From assembly GCF_000165125.1 (NCBI RefSeq), contig NZ_AEIU01000091.1, positions 1 to 64,000 of the forward strand: 64,000 nucleotides of DNA, written 5' to 3'. The stretch comes from Vibrio caribbeanicus ATCC BAA-2122 (GTDB lineage Bacteria; Pseudomonadota; Gammaproteobacteria; Enterobacterales; Vibrionaceae). Positions within the stretch are counted from its first letter, which is position 1. Every line of letters begins with the position of its first letter. The notes beneath the pieces are model-generated. The model saw only the letters and a program-made list of their open reading frames with translations. It was not told where the DNA came from and did no database searches. Below, one piece after another: positions 18,676 through 28,036 of the stretch. A program made the position numbers and the translations under genes.

Positions 18676-19522
18676 GGTCAGTTCGTTTTCGATAATAGAC
18701 GATGCTTATCGTGACTAGCGAAATTCCTAGTAGCGTGACCTTACTGAGTGTCGTGCCAAAAATAGCATAGTCGAAACAGTACGTGGTAGGTGGTACAGCG
18801 TAAAACAATAGACTGACACGATCTGGTTGGTCATGGTTGTTCATATAAATGAGTAGAAGAAATGCGCCAATAGATACAACTAAACTCATCCACAATAGGG
18901 CGATGAGCAACAAAATATTCCATTCCACACTCCAACCAATTACCGTGCTTACAATTGTAAAAATAATGCTAGATAACAGACATTGGTAAACCATTGCTCT
19001 TACTGGGTGGATCCCTTCATTTTTTTTGACTGTGCCAAAAGTCAAAGACAACAAAGCCAGAAGCGCAAAAACGTTACCCCAGCCATTCATCTCTTTAAGT
19101 TGGCTCGTACCGATCACGGCAATGCAGAGCCCTGAGAACCCGATGATTAAACATATTTTTTTGCTTATCGGTAGGGTAATTTGTTGAATAAAAGGTACCA
19201 GAAGAGGGTGAGCTCCTAATATCAATGTAACCAGACCAGGCGACATACCTGTGCCTATTGCAAGAGTGTAAAAACTAAGGTAACAGACTTGGAGCAATAA
19301 GCCTGTTACTAACGCATCTTTTATGTGATCTTTTGAAGGAGAAGGCCATAAAGGCTTCTTTACTAGCTTATAGGTAATAGAAATAAAGAGCAGCGATAAT
19401 AGTGCACGGAGGGCGAGGAAATTCCACTCATTTGTGTATTGTAAACCGAGCTTGACCATCACAGCGCCGCTACTCCACATAACCAGAAAGAGAATAGGGC
19501 TCAAGATAATTAAATGATTCAT
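18644..19522 (-). CDS. EamA/DMT-family exporter
   Basis: A 292-residue drug/metabolite transporter with ten hydrophobic segments in two EamA repeats; SSGAVMVKLGL and ATGMSPGLVTLILGAHPLLVPF-like blocks are typical. These proteins usually export amino acids or small metabolites; the substrate here is unknown. Its C-terminal codons overlap the AraC gene end by 32 bases, tail to tail. It lies downstream of the cyclotransferase-like gene on the same strand, 148 bases away. Confidence 0.85.
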   Translation of the reverse strand: MNHLIILSPILFLVMWSSGAVMVKLGLQYTNEWNFLALRALLSLLFISITYKLVKKPLWPSPSKDHIKDALVTGLLLQVCYLSFYTLAIGTGMSPGLVTLILGAHPLLVPFIQQITLPISKKICLIIGFSGLCIAVIGTSQLKEMNGWGNVFALLALLSLTFGTVKKNEGIHPVRAMVYQCLLSSIIFTIVSTVIGWSVEWNILLLIALLWMSLVVSIGAFLLLIYMNNHDQPDRVSLLFYAVPPTTYCFDYAIFGTTLSKVTLLGISLVTISIVYYRKRTDPKPLSEKSLE

Positions 19523-19670
19523 TTTTCACCATGGTATTTTCAAGTCTGTTGATTGGGTTTGAAAATATAGGTGGTTTTTTTTAAAGATAATGATCCCAGA
19601 GGCTTTTTCTCTATGCCTGAAAGCCGGAATGCTAGGTTCCTTGGCTTTAAAGCGCGCAAGCTAGGAGAAA

Positions 19671-20225
19671 TTAGCCTCCTTGTACTAGTTTGTCTATCAA
19701 TGGATAGTTATGTTTATTTACACCAGCGTAGTTTTTATATTTTGGGTCTAAACGATCATTTTCTATTGGAAAGTTCCAGCCAATCGTTTGTTTGATAAAT
19801 TGTTTAGCAAAGTCTTCTGACACCTCTAAGCATCCAGAGAGAACCGTATCAACATAAGTTTGCATAATTGGGCTCAAGTTACAGGGGGGCTCTGAATAAT
19901 CCTTGGTGTAAACCCATACAGTGTCCTTGGTAGAGAGAGAGAGTTGACTGGTTATGCAAGTACGATCCAGTTTTACCCTTTGATAGCCATTTTCACGTGC
20001 GTCAAATTCAAGTAGCTCCTCGTCATTAACTCGAAGTATGACTCCATTGACCTCTCCTTGTCCCCTACTGACAACCAGAGGTGAAAGTGTATTGTTATCG
20101 CCGACTTTTCCCCAATAGCGTCGCAGGCCCTCTACGGTTGCGGGGATCGCTTCTGCCGTTTGGCCGGTAAGTTTACGTGATGCGGAATTCATCAAGCTGC
20201 CGTAGCCAAAAATATATTGGTTCAT
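19671..20225 (-). CDS. Gamma-glutamylcyclotransferase-like protein
   Basis: A 184-residue protein with the family's YGSLMN motif at 8-13 and a candidate catalytic glutamate, E78, in DARENGY. Family members release 5-oxoproline from gamma-glutamyl amino acids or related compounds. The substrate is not readable. Divergent from nnrS. Confidence 0.8.
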   Translation of the reverse strand: MNQYIFGYGSLMNSASRKLTGQTAEAIPATVEGLRRYWGKVGDNNTLSPLVVSRGQGEVNGVILRVNDEELLEFDARENGYQRVKLDRTCITSQLSLSTKDTVWVYTKDYSEPPCNLSPIMQTYVDTVLSGCLEVSEDFAKQFIKQTIGWNFPIENDRLDPKYKNYAGVNKHNYPLIDKLVQGG

Positions 20226-20318
20226 TCCATGTCTCGTCTGAAAATATATTTGTTTCGGTTAACTTAACGATTTTTTACGACAAATGGAAGTGATGTAAAA
20301 CGTTATTTGTGAGTCATA

Positions 20319-20347
20319 TTGACATTATTCCAATCAGGTCATAATGA
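20319..20347 (+). promoter_or_regulatory. Promoter of nnrS
   Basis: TTGACA (20319-20324), 17 bases, then TAATGA (20342-20347): a near-consensus sigma-70 promoter. The leader to the GTG at 20456 would be about 100 bases. I did not find a convincing NsrR or FNR site. Confidence 0.65.
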
Positions 20348-20455
20348 CTCTTTAAGATTTTTTTGTTTTTAAAGTTATGTTTTTGAATGGTTTTTAAGTT
20401 TGGACTATTTTTTGCAATGGTAAAGTTAAGGTGCTTCATTTTGAGGAGATATAAG

Positions 20456-21640
20456 GTGATTAATATTACCGACAATGCCAAAGAGCAGGCCATAATACCC
20501 ATTTTGAGACTTTCATTTCGCCCATTTTTTTTACTGGGTTCTGGCTACGCTATTGTTGCAATCTCAATATGGGTATGGATGTTTAATGTGGGGCAGCCTT
20601 CTCTATTACAGGTGCCGGCGGTATGGTGGCATGTCCATGAGATGTTGTTTGGTTTTTCAATGGCTATTGTGGTTGGTTTTGTTTTAACCGCGATACAGAA
20701 CTGGACTGGTGTTCCCGGTACCAAAGGCTATCGTTTAGGTTTGATGGTCGCACTATGGTTACTTGCCCGATTATTGTTTTGGATACCAGTTTCGATATGG
20801 GTTATATGTTTCATTGAGAGCCTGTTTTTACTATACGTTGCGTACGAAATTGGGCACCGAATAGTGATAACCAAGGGGTGGCGAAACCTCTTTTTCTTGC
20901 CTTTGTTTTTGTTGGCAATTGGTGCCAATATAGCGAGTTACTCGGTGTTAGATAAAGTCTTACCTTTCTCTGCTAGTGATGTGTGGCAAGCCATGATGTG
21001 GTGGTTTACTTTGTTACTATCGGTCATGGGTGGCAGAGTCATCCCTTTCTTTACTGCACGTAAACTTAATTTCTCTCCACCAATACCTATCAAGTTCGTT
21101 GAATGGGGTGGCAGTCTTGTTTTATCTTTGTTGTTTATATTGAGTTTTTCTCCAGCCGCTTTTAATCAGTTTGGACCTTCTTTAATGCTGGTTGCTGGAG
21201 GCTTACAAACGATAAGATTGTTTAGGTGGAAACCATGGAAAACAATCAAAGTACCATTACTTTGGTCGCTTCATCTTGCGTATTTTTGTATACCGATGAG
21301 TCTTATTCTAAGAGGGCTGAACTACAATCATCCATTAGAGCACCACATGTTACACCTTTTCGTTATCGGCGCATTGGCTGGCTTGATTTTGTCAATGATC
21401 ACTCGAGTGACAATGGGTCATACGGGACGTGCTATTTATCAAGGGCCTAATATGATGTTGGGTTTTGTTGCATTAATGTCTGCTGCAATGTGTCGCAGTA
21501 TAATGGTCGGCCTATTTCCAACCGAGATCTTACTTTGGGTTAATATCAGCGCGATATTATGGGGATGCGCATTTGGTTACTACTTATTGCGTTTTGGTAA
21601 GATGTTAGTGATAAAGAGAGTTGATGGATATCCAGGTTGA
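20456..21640 (+). CDS. nnrS: NnrS family membrane protein
   Basis: A 394-residue heme- and copper-type membrane protein of the NnrS family, linked to relief of nitric oxide stress. About twelve hydrophobic segments; LRLSFRPFFLLGSGYA and VWWHVHEMLFGFSMAIVVGF near the start are hallmark blocks, with HVHEM and HMLHLF histidines as likely metal ligands. An upstream ATG at 20387 exists, but GTG at 20456 follows a good ribosome site (GAGGAGAT) and gives the family start. No NO reductase gene is nearby. Confidence 0.88.
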   Translation: MINITDNAKEQAIIPILRLSFRPFFLLGSGYAIVAISIWVWMFNVGQPSLLQVPAVWWHVHEMLFGFSMAIVVGFVLTAIQNWTGVPGTKGYRLGLMVALWLLARLLFWIPVSIWVICFIESLFLLYVAYEIGHRIVITKGWRNLFFLPLFLLAIGANIASYSVLDKVLPFSASDVWQAMMWWFTLLLSVMGGRVIPFFTARKLNFSPPIPIKFVEWGGSLVLSLLFILSFSPAAFNQFGPSLMLVAGGLQTIRLFRWKPWKTIKVPLLWSLHLAYFCIPMSLILRGLNYNHPLEHHMLHLFVIGALAGLILSMITRVTMGHTGRAIYQGPNMMLGFVALMSAAMCRSIMVGLFPTEILLWVNISAILWGCAFGYYLLRFGKMLVIKRVDGYPG

Positions 21641-21659
21641 GGCAAAACCTCACCCTGGA
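21631..21659. terminator. Hairpin spanning the nnrS stop codon
   Basis: TCCAGGTTGAGG (21631-21642) pairs with CCTCACCCTGGA (21648-21659) with one mismatch and a 5-base loop. It includes the nnrS stop and lies 10 bases from the end of converging glpD. There is no U-run on either strand, so its terminator role is uncertain. Confidence 0.5.
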
Positions 21660-21668
21660 AAGCGAGAG

Positions 21669-23213
21669 TTATATGGCGGTTGAAAGATTAACAACTGGAC
21701 TCTGGTGTTGAGCGTTGACATAGTCTTCAAGGTGTCTCTTTTCTTGATCATTCAGGTATAAGCCGAGCTTAGTTCTACGCCATAAGATGTCTTCTGCCGT
21801 TACCGCGAGTTCATTCTCAATCAAATAATCTATTTCACGTTGATATATACCCGATGCTTCGCTAGAAAAACAAATACCCAAATCTTCTTGTGTAGTGATG
21901 TTTTCGAGTAATTTCCACGTGTAGTTTCCAAACTGGGTAACATATCTAAACAATAGATCTTCTTTCATCCATGGGTATGACTGGTGGATGGTTGAGGCTA
22001 ATTGTTCTCGTGAGCAACTGAAGTTCCCTCCAGGAAGTGCTTGTTTAGCTGTCCATGCACTACCCATTTGAGGTAAGAAGGGAGCAAGTTTGTTCAGTGC
22101 AGCTTCTCCCAATTTACGGTAAGTAGTTAACTTTCCGCCAAATACAGACAAAAGAGGCGCTTGATCAAGCTCCGCTTCTATTTCAAGCGTGTAATCACGA
22201 GTGATTGCTTGAGGTGAGTCAGACTCGTCATCACACAGTGGGCGGACACCACTGAAACTAGAAACGACGTCCTCTCGCTGGATTTGGTGAACAAAGTGTT
22301 GGTTAACGACATCAATGAGATAGTCGACTTCTTCCTCTGAAATGGCGACTTTTCTTGGATCGCCTTTGTATTCGACGTCAGTTGTCCCAACGATAGAAAA
22401 CTTATCCAGGTAAGGTATCAAGAAGACGATCCTGCTATCCTTATTCTGAAGAATATACGCCTGTGATTCATCATGAATACGCGGAACGACAATGTGGGAG
22501 CCCTTTATCAAGCGTATATTTCTGGGGGAGTCTTGATCCAAACTATCATCAAAAAACTGTTTTACCCATGGGCCAGCTGCATTTACAAGAGAGCGCGCTT
22601 TGCGTTTAAATGTCTCTCCTGTGATGGTATTTTTAATGGTAATTAACCAAATGTCACCTTCTCTGCAGGCATGCTCGACTTTACAATAATTGCGAACTTC
22701 AGCATGGTTCTCTTTTGCTGCCATGATATTTAGAATGACTAGCCTCGCATCGTCAACCCAGCAGTCAGAATACTCAAACCCTTTTTTTATCTCAGGCTTT
22801 AGAAGCCCTGATTGCGCAAGATTGATTGTTTCGCTAGCGGGTAGTGTTGTTCTCTTTCCGAGATTGTCGTAGAGAAATAGCCCGCATCTGATCATCCACG
22901 CAGGACGCAAGAACGGCCGGTGAGGTAATCTAAACCTCATCGGTTGAGCAATGTGCGGGGCTTTGTTTAATAATACTTCTCGCTCAGCAAGGGCTTCTGA
23001 AACCAAGCGAAATTCATAATGTTCTAGGTAACGCAGTCCGCCGTGTATCAACTTAGAGCTTGCAGACGATGTAGCGCTGGCAAAATCCTGAGCTTCGTAC
23101 AGTCCCACCGATAAACCTCGACCGGCAGCATCGGCTGCAATACCAGCACCATTGATACCACCACCAATGACCACTAAATCAATTATCTTGTCTTCATTGT
23201 AAACGAAAGTCAT
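21669..23213 (-). CDS. glpD: Aerobic glycerol-3-phosphate dehydrogenase
   Basis: A 514-residue membrane-associated flavoprotein that oxidises glycerol-3-phosphate to dihydroxyacetone phosphate and feeds the quinone pool. The FAD fingerprint VIGGGINGAGIAADAAGRG is at about 15-32, followed by SSASSKLIHGGLRYLE; VNAAGPWV and FGGKLTTYRKL are also typical. GlpR-like half-sites (ATGTTCGTTCGC on the minus strand, 23231-23242) sit just upstream of the start. Confidence 0.96.
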   Translation of the reverse strand: MTFVYNEDKIIDLVVIGGGINGAGIAADAAGRGLSVGLYEAQDFASATSSASSKLIHGGLRYLEHYEFRLVSEALAEREVLLNKAPHIAQPMRFRLPHRPFLRPAWMIRCGLFLYDNLGKRTTLPASETINLAQSGLLKPEIKKGFEYSDCWVDDARLVILNIMAAKENHAEVRNYCKVEHACREGDIWLITIKNTITGETFKRKARSLVNAAGPWVKQFFDDSLDQDSPRNIRLIKGSHIVVPRIHDESQAYILQNKDSRIVFLIPYLDKFSIVGTTDVEYKGDPRKVAISEEEVDYLIDVVNQHFVHQIQREDVVSSFSGVRPLCDDESDSPQAITRDYTLEIEAELDQAPLLSVFGGKLTTYRKLGEAALNKLAPFLPQMGSAWTAKQALPGGNFSCSREQLASTIHQSYPWMKEDLLFRYVTQFGNYTWKLLENITTQEDLGICFSSEASGIYQREIDYLIENELAVTAEDILWRRTKLGLYLNDQEKRHLEDYVNAQHQSPVVNLSTAI

Positions 23214-23230
23214 AAGGTAACCTTTCTTGA

Positions 23231-23310
23231 GCGAACGAACATTTTTGTTTGGTTTTAATCCTACATTAACTTTCGTTTGTGATCATTAATTATTTTCGTT
23301 TTTGTTCTAT
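23231..23310 (-). promoter_or_regulatory. GlpR-like operator region before glpD
   Basis: The region holds several TTCGTT/GAACGAA half-sites: GCGAACGAACAT (23231-23242), CTTTCGTTTG near 23270 and ATTTTCGTTTTTG near 23292. They match the ATGTTCG-type half-site recognised by E. coli GlpR. Exact operator limits are inferred. Confidence 0.5.
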
Positions 23311-23317
23311 TTGAGCA

Positions 23318-23350
23318 AAAATAAAGCGCCTTTGTTGCCAAAGGCGCTTT
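23318..23350 (-). terminator. Terminator of glpR
   Basis: AAAGCGCCTTTG (23323-23334) and CAAAGGCGCTTT (23339-23350) form a perfect 12-pair stem; on the minus strand it runs into TTTATTTTTG. It isolates glpR from glpD. Confidence 0.92.
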
Positions 23351-23372
23351 GCTACTCGGTATTAAATGCTGG

Positions 23373-24146
23373 CTAGTTTTGTTTGGAGGTGACTTGTAGG
23401 GGGATTGAGTGTTCGTCAAGAATTGAGCAAATTTCTTTGGGTGGTTGTTTGTCGGTAAAAAGCATGTGTAATTGAGAAATGTTTCCTAGTTTCACCATGG
23501 CATTGCGACCAAACTTTGAATGATCAACAGCAAGGAAAACACTGCGACTATTTTCAATAATGACTTTCTTAACCCTTACTTCGTGATAATCAAAATCAAG
23601 TAGTGAACCATCAAGGTCAATACCACTAATACCCAAAATACCAAAATCAAGTCGAAACTGTTTGACGAAGTCGAGTGTTGCTTCACCGACAATGCCACCA
23701 TCAATATTACGAACCTCTCCTCCAGCAAGAATCACGGTACATTCACTATTCGGCATCAAAATAGTGGCGACATTGATATTATTGGTCACGACCCGAAGCT
23801 GTTTATGATTTTTACTCAGTGCTCTTGCAATGGCTTCCGGCGTGGTGCCGATATCAATGAATAAAGTTGCTCCATCGGGAATGTGCTTGACCACCTCTTC
23901 TGCGATGACATCTTTTTCATTTAGGTTCATGCTTTTTCGAGCGTTGTAAGATGTATTTTCTGAACTCAGGGGAATGGTTGCTCCTCCATGATAGCGACGG
24001 ATTTTATTTTCATTCGCTAACTCATTGAGGTCACGTCTAATGGTTTGTGGGCTAACGTCGAACTTTTCCACCAATTCATCAGTACTCACGTAGCCTTGTT
24101 TTTGGACCAATGCAATAATCTGCTGGTGACGCGGAATCTGCTTCAT
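23373..24146 (-). CDS. glpR: Glycerol-3-phosphate regulon repressor GlpR
   Basis: A 257-residue DeoR-family repressor. The helix-turn-helix VSTDELVEKFDVSPQTIRRDLNEL-type block lies at about 18-45, followed by IRRYHGGA; the sensor domain has the DeoR pattern DIGTTPEAIARAL. It represses glp genes until glycerol-3-phosphate binds. It sits between glpK and glpD, each separated by a terminator. Confidence 0.93.
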   Translation of the reverse strand: MKQIPRHQQIIALVQKQGYVSTDELVEKFDVSPQTIRRDLNELANENKIRRYHGGATIPLSSENTSYNARKSMNLNEKDVIAEEVVKHIPDGATLFIDIGTTPEAIARALSKNHKQLRVVTNNINVATILMPNSECTVILAGGEVRNIDGGIVGEATLDFVKQFRLDFGILGISGIDLDGSLLDFDYHEVRVKKVIIENSRSVFLAVDHSKFGRNAMVKLGNISQLHMLFTDKQPPKEICSILDEHSIPLQVTSKQN

Positions 24147-24278
24147 TGCTGGCTCCTCAGCATATCAGAGAAGATAGACATGTTTATCCCTATAATGAAT
24201 ATCAAGAATTGATGCTATTGTGCGTGAATTTCAGTGTGATGAGAAGTAATGACAGCCAAGAATCGAGCTCTAGACGCA

Positions 24279-24309
24279 AAAAAATAGCGTAATCTTTTAC
24301 GCTATTTTT
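24279..24309 (-). terminator. Terminator of glpK
   Basis: AAATAGCGTAA (24282-24292) pairs with TTACGCTATTT (24297-24307). The minus strand continues with seven T; the plus strand also has a short T run. Confidence 0.88.
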
Positions 24310-24351
24310 ATTGCATTGCGACTTATTGAATAATGTTATTCAACCAAAATA

Positions 24352-25869
24352 TTAGTCTTCATCATCGCGCATATCTGCCCATGATTGAGCGCATTTAACA
24401 GCGCGTTTCCAGCCTTTATAGCGCCTTTCTCGTTTTGATTGATCTTTGGTCGGGATAAATGAACGGTCAAGTTCCGATTTGTTTCTCACCTCATCAAGAT
24501 CTTTCCAGTATCCAACGGCCAAGCCCGCGAGATAGGCTGCTCCTAGTGCGGTCACTTCTGTTACTTTTGGTCTATCAACATTGGTATCAAGAACATCGGC
24601 TTGGAACTGCATCAAAAAGTTATTGGCCACGGCACCACCATCAACGCGCAAACTATTTAATGTCATGTTGGAGTCTGCCTGCATTGCATCCAAAACATCA
24701 CGCGTTTGATAAGCAATGCTCTCTAGTGTAGCTCTGATGATATGGTTTGCACTAATGCCTCGAGTTAGGCCCACGATTGTTCCTCTGGCCCAGGCATCCC
24801 AATATGGGGCCCCAAGTCCGGTGAATGCAGGCACAACATAAACACCATTTGAAGAATCTACTTTTGTTGCGAAGTACTCGGAATCTCTTGCATCAGCCAG
24901 TAGCTTCATTTCATCTCGTAACCATTGGATAGACGCACCTCCCATGAATACAGCACCTTCCAGAGCATAAGAAGGGCCGCCATCGGCAGCACAAGCTAAT
25001 GTGGTTAACAAGCCATGACTTGATTTTACTGGCGCATCTCCGGTGTTCATCAATAGAAAACAACCGGTACCGTAAGTATTCTTCGCTTGCCCAGCCTCAA
25101 CACACATTTGTCCATACAGTGCCGCTTGTTGATCTCCCGCGATTCCCGCAATTGGAATCCGAATACCGCCTTTACCACCTATGTTTGTTTGACCATAGAT
25201 CTCAGAAGAGCGTTTAACTTCTGGCATCATAGACGCTGGGATACCGAGTTCATCTAACAACTTTTCATCCCAAGACAAAGAGTGGATGTTGAATAACATG
25301 GTACGAGAGGCATTAGTATAATCGGTAACGTGAACTCTTCCTTGGGTCATTTTCCAAACTAGCCAAGTATCAACGGTTCCGAATAACAGTTTGCCTGACT
25401 CAGCATCTTCTCTAGCACCCTCGACATTGTCCAAAATCCATTTAATTTTCGTTCCTGAGAAATAAGGATCGAGTACCAAGCCCGTGTTGTCTTTAACGTA
25501 GTCTTCTAAACCTCGCTCTTTTAATTCTTGGCAGATATTGGCGGTTCGACGACATTGCCAGACAATCGCATTGTACACAGGTTTACCCGTTTCTTTGTTC
25601 CATACTATGGTTGTCTCTCTTTGGTTAGTGATACCAATTGCTGCCAGTTGATCGCTCGTGATGCTTGATTTGGCGAGTGCTTCGACCAGCGTCGAGCTTT
25701 GGCTTGCCCAAATCTCAAGTGGATTGTGTTCAACCCAACCGGACTTAGGGTAAATTTGGCTAAATTCACGCTGAGATATACTCACGATGTTAGCATTATG
25801 ATCGAGGATTACGGCACGAGAGCTTGTCGTACCTTGGTCTAAGGCAACAATATATTTGGGCTCTTTCAT
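24352..25869 (-). CDS. glpK: Glycerol kinase
   Basis: A 505-residue FGGY kinase that phosphorylates glycerol to glycerol-3-phosphate. The ATP/substrate motifs [22 protein letters not shown] and the FGGY block with [15 protein letters not shown] are present. The frame extends to 25902, but the ATG at 25869 gives [15 protein letters not shown], the family start. Compared from memory with E. coli, the EIIA-Glc docking segment has Lys where E. coli has the zinc ligand Glu478 ([14 protein letters not shown] versus FRPGIETTERNY). glpF, usually adjacent, is absent. Confidence 0.95.
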   Translation of the reverse strand: MKEPKYIVALDQGTTSSRAVILDHNANIVSISQREFSQIYPKSGWVEHNPLEIWASQSSTLVEALAKSSITSDQLAAIGITNQRETTIVWNKETGKPVYNAIVWQCRRTANICQELKERGLEDYVKDNTGLVLDPYFSGTKIKWILDNVEGAREDAESGKLLFGTVDTWLVWKMTQGRVHVTDYTNASRTMLFNIHSLSWDEKLLDELGIPASMMPEVKRSSEIYGQTNIGGKGGIRIPIAGIAGDQQAALYGQMCVEAGQAKNTYGTGCFLLMNTGDAPVKSSHGLLTTLACAADGGPSYALEGAVFMGGASIQWLRDEMKLLADARDSEYFATKVDSSNGVYVVPAFTGLGAPYWDAWARGTIVGLTRGISANHIIRATLESIAYQTRDVLDAMQADSNMTLNSLRVDGGAVANNFLMQFQADVLDTNVDRPKVTEVTALGAAYLAGLAVGYWKDLDEVRNKSELDRSFIPTKDQSKRERRYKGWKRAVKCAQSWADMRDDED

Positions 25870-26620
25870 GGTAAGAATTCCTTTTCTTTTCTTTACCTTC
25901 ATTTTAGTTAGTGCATGGCAACTAGACTATTGGGTTCCTTTTACCATACTGCGACTACGTCGTATATTCTCACTGTTTGATTACATGGTGAATCAAAGGC
26001 TTGATATTAGACAATATTCTGTTGCGTATCACTTTAAACTAGTCAGGACGTTCGTTAAATTCAGGTTTATTACTTCCCTTCGCTGTTCTAGGTTTACCAA
26101 GCTAGTCAGATCGTTTATCTATCATTATCGAGAAGATGTAAACTTTTTCGAAAATAAACGCTCAATAAAAGTGAACGTTTTCGCATAAAGTTATCAATAG
26201 TAGTATTGTTGATGGTCTGCTTTTGCCTGAGATAATCAAAAGCGGCAATCAACAGGTTGCAAAAAAGCAGTAGTTAGGCAGCTATTTTATTGTGATCTAT
26301 CATTATCCTAATTATTTACCATATGAATGGTTTTATTGCTTTTAATTCCAATATTGTATTAAAATTATTGACTTTTTTAATCTAATTCTTACCCATTAGT
26401 CATTTTTTTAACTATTGCTATGCCAATATAAAGTCCAAATTTAGTGATTTCAATCACATTATTTTATCTCTCTATAATTAGCTTAATCAATTTTGCTTCT
26501 TATTTAATCCTTGTCACAGAAATTAAATGAATTTCTACTAGCATGCGTGTTCTTTCGAACGAAACTTATTTTTTGCTCGTTCGAGTTTAAATAATCCCCA
26601 CAAATTATAATGAGGCCCCT
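25870..26620. promoter_or_regulatory. Control region between glpK and glpT
   Basis: A 750-base AT-rich gap between divergent genes. I see no gene in it; a 110-codon frame at 25856-26188 has no family features. Near glpK it has TTTTCGAAAATAAACG and GAACGTTTTCGC (26145-26193), and near glpT it has TTTCGAACGAAA (26553-26564) and CTCGTTCGAG (26577-26586), all GlpR-like. A CRP site is listed separately. Confidence 0.55.
26443..26458 (+). promoter_or_regulatory. CRP site upstream of glpT
   Basis: AGTGA-TTTCAA-TCACA fits the CRP consensus TGTGA-N6-TCACA with one mismatch. It lies about 165 bases before the glpT start, consistent with cAMP control of glycerol-phosphate uptake. Confidence 0.6.
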
Positions 26621-27988
26621 ATGTTTGGAATCTTCAAACCTAAGGCGCACATCGAACGCTTACCCTCCGATAAGATCGATAGTGTGTATTCTCGCCTGCG
26701 TTGGCAGCTCTTTATCGGCATCTTTGTCGGTTACGCTGGTTACTATCTCGTACGTAAAAACTTCAGCTTGGCTATGCCTTACTTGATTGAGCAAGGGTTT
26801 AGTCGTGGTGACCTTGGTGTCGCGCTTGCTGCCGTTTCGATTGCTTATGGACTGTCAAAGTTCTTAATGGGCAGTGTTTCCGACCGCTCTAATCCGCGTT
26901 ACTTTCTGAGTGGCGGCTTACTTATGTCCGCATTGGTGATGTTCTGTTTTGGCTTTATGCCATGGGCAACAGGCAGTATCACAGCCATGTTTATCCTTCT
27001 CTTCATCAACGGATGGGTTCAAGGTATGGGGTGGCCTGCATGTGGAAGAACCATGGTGCATTGGTGGTCTCGCAAAGAGCGTGGTGAAATTGTATCGGTT
27101 TGGAACGTTGCTCACAATGTTGGGGGAGGGCTTATTGGTCCTTTGTTCATTCTTGGTTTATGGGCATTCAATGACGACTGGCGCACCGCTTTCTATGTAC
27201 CTGCTTTTTTTGCCACTCTTGTCGCAATTTTTATTTGGTTAACTGTAAGAGATACACCACAATCTTGTGGTTTGCCTGCCATTGAGGAACATAAAAATGA
27301 TTACCCTGATGACTATGATAAGTCTCATGAAACAGAGATGACGGCCAAAGAAATATTTTTCAAATATGTTTTTGCAAACAAACTATTGTGGTCCATTGCC
27401 ATCGCGAATGCATTTGTTTATTTAATTCGTTACGGCGTGCTCGATTGGGCTCCTGTTTATTTGAAAGAAGCAAAGGAATTCTCAGTAGATAAATCTTCAT
27501 GGGCTTATTTCTTATATGAATGGGCTGGTATACCAGGAACGTTATTATGTGGGTGGATCTCAGATAAATTGTTCAAAGGACGACGTGCACCGGCAGGTAT
27601 TTTATTCATGGTGCTAGTAACTTTTGCAGTGTTAGTTTATTGGTTTAACCCTGCAGGCAACCCAACCATTGATATGATGGCTCTAATTGCTATCGGGTTC
27701 CTTATTTATGGCCCGGTCATGTTGATTGGTCTTTACGCATTAGAGCTCGCGCCTAAAAAGGCAGCGGGTACCGCAGCTGGTTTAACTGGGTTATTCGGTT
27801 ACTTAGGCGGTGCTGTAGCAGCAAATGCCATCCTAGGATATACGGTTGATCATTTCGGTTGGGATGGTGGCTTTATGATATTAGTGGGCTCATGTATTGC
27901 TTCGATCATCTGTTTGGTTTATGCCTTGCTTGGTGAAAGAGCCCATCATGCTCAAAAATTACGTGAAAAAGAAGCATCAGCTCAATAG
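26621..27988 (+). CDS. glpT: Glycerol-3-phosphate/phosphate antiporter GlpT
   Basis: A 455-residue major facilitator protein with twelve membrane segments that imports glycerol-3-phosphate in exchange for phosphate. [19 protein letters not shown] near the N-terminus is the organophosphate:phosphate antiporter hallmark and includes the substrate arginine. [20 protein letters not shown] is also typical. A hairpin (AAGGCTG ... CAGCCTT, 27998-28017) lies between glpT and glpQ, which may trim glpQ expression. Confidence 0.95.
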   Translation: MFGIFKPKAHIERLPSDKIDSVYSRLRWQLFIGIFVGYAGYYLVRKNFSLAMPYLIEQGFSRGDLGVALAAVSIAYGLSKFLMGSVSDRSNPRYFLSGGLLMSALVMFCFGFMPWATGSITAMFILLFINGWVQGMGWPACGRTMVHWWSRKERGEIVSVWNVAHNVGGGLIGPLFILGLWAFNDDWRTAFYVPAFFATLVAIFIWLTVRDTPQSCGLPAIEEHKNDYPDDYDKSHETEMTAKEIFFKYVFANKLLWSIAIANAFVYLIRYGVLDWAPVYLKEAKEFSVDKSSWAYFLYEWAGIPGTLLCGWISDKLFKGRRAPAGILFMVLVTFAVLVYWFNPAGNPTIDMMALIAIGFLIYGPVMLIGLYALELAPKKAAGTAAGLTGLFGYLGGAVAANAILGYTVDHFGWDGGFMILVGSCIASIICLVYALLGERAHHAQKLREKEASAQ

Positions 27989-28036
27989 ATAATTCAAAAG
28001 GCTGTGCAAGCAGCCTTGTTGTTTGAGGAATAAGTA

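Noticed and set aside
20314-20502. 62-codon minus-strand frame upstream of nnrS
   Set aside because: It overlaps the nnrS promoter and start and is lysine/isoleucine-rich chance sequence.
25856-26188. 110-codon frame between glpK and glpT as a glpF remnant
   Set aside because: It has none of the aquaporin NPA motifs, overlaps the glpK start, and is rich in rare codon patterns; it looks like a chance frame in AT-rich DNA.
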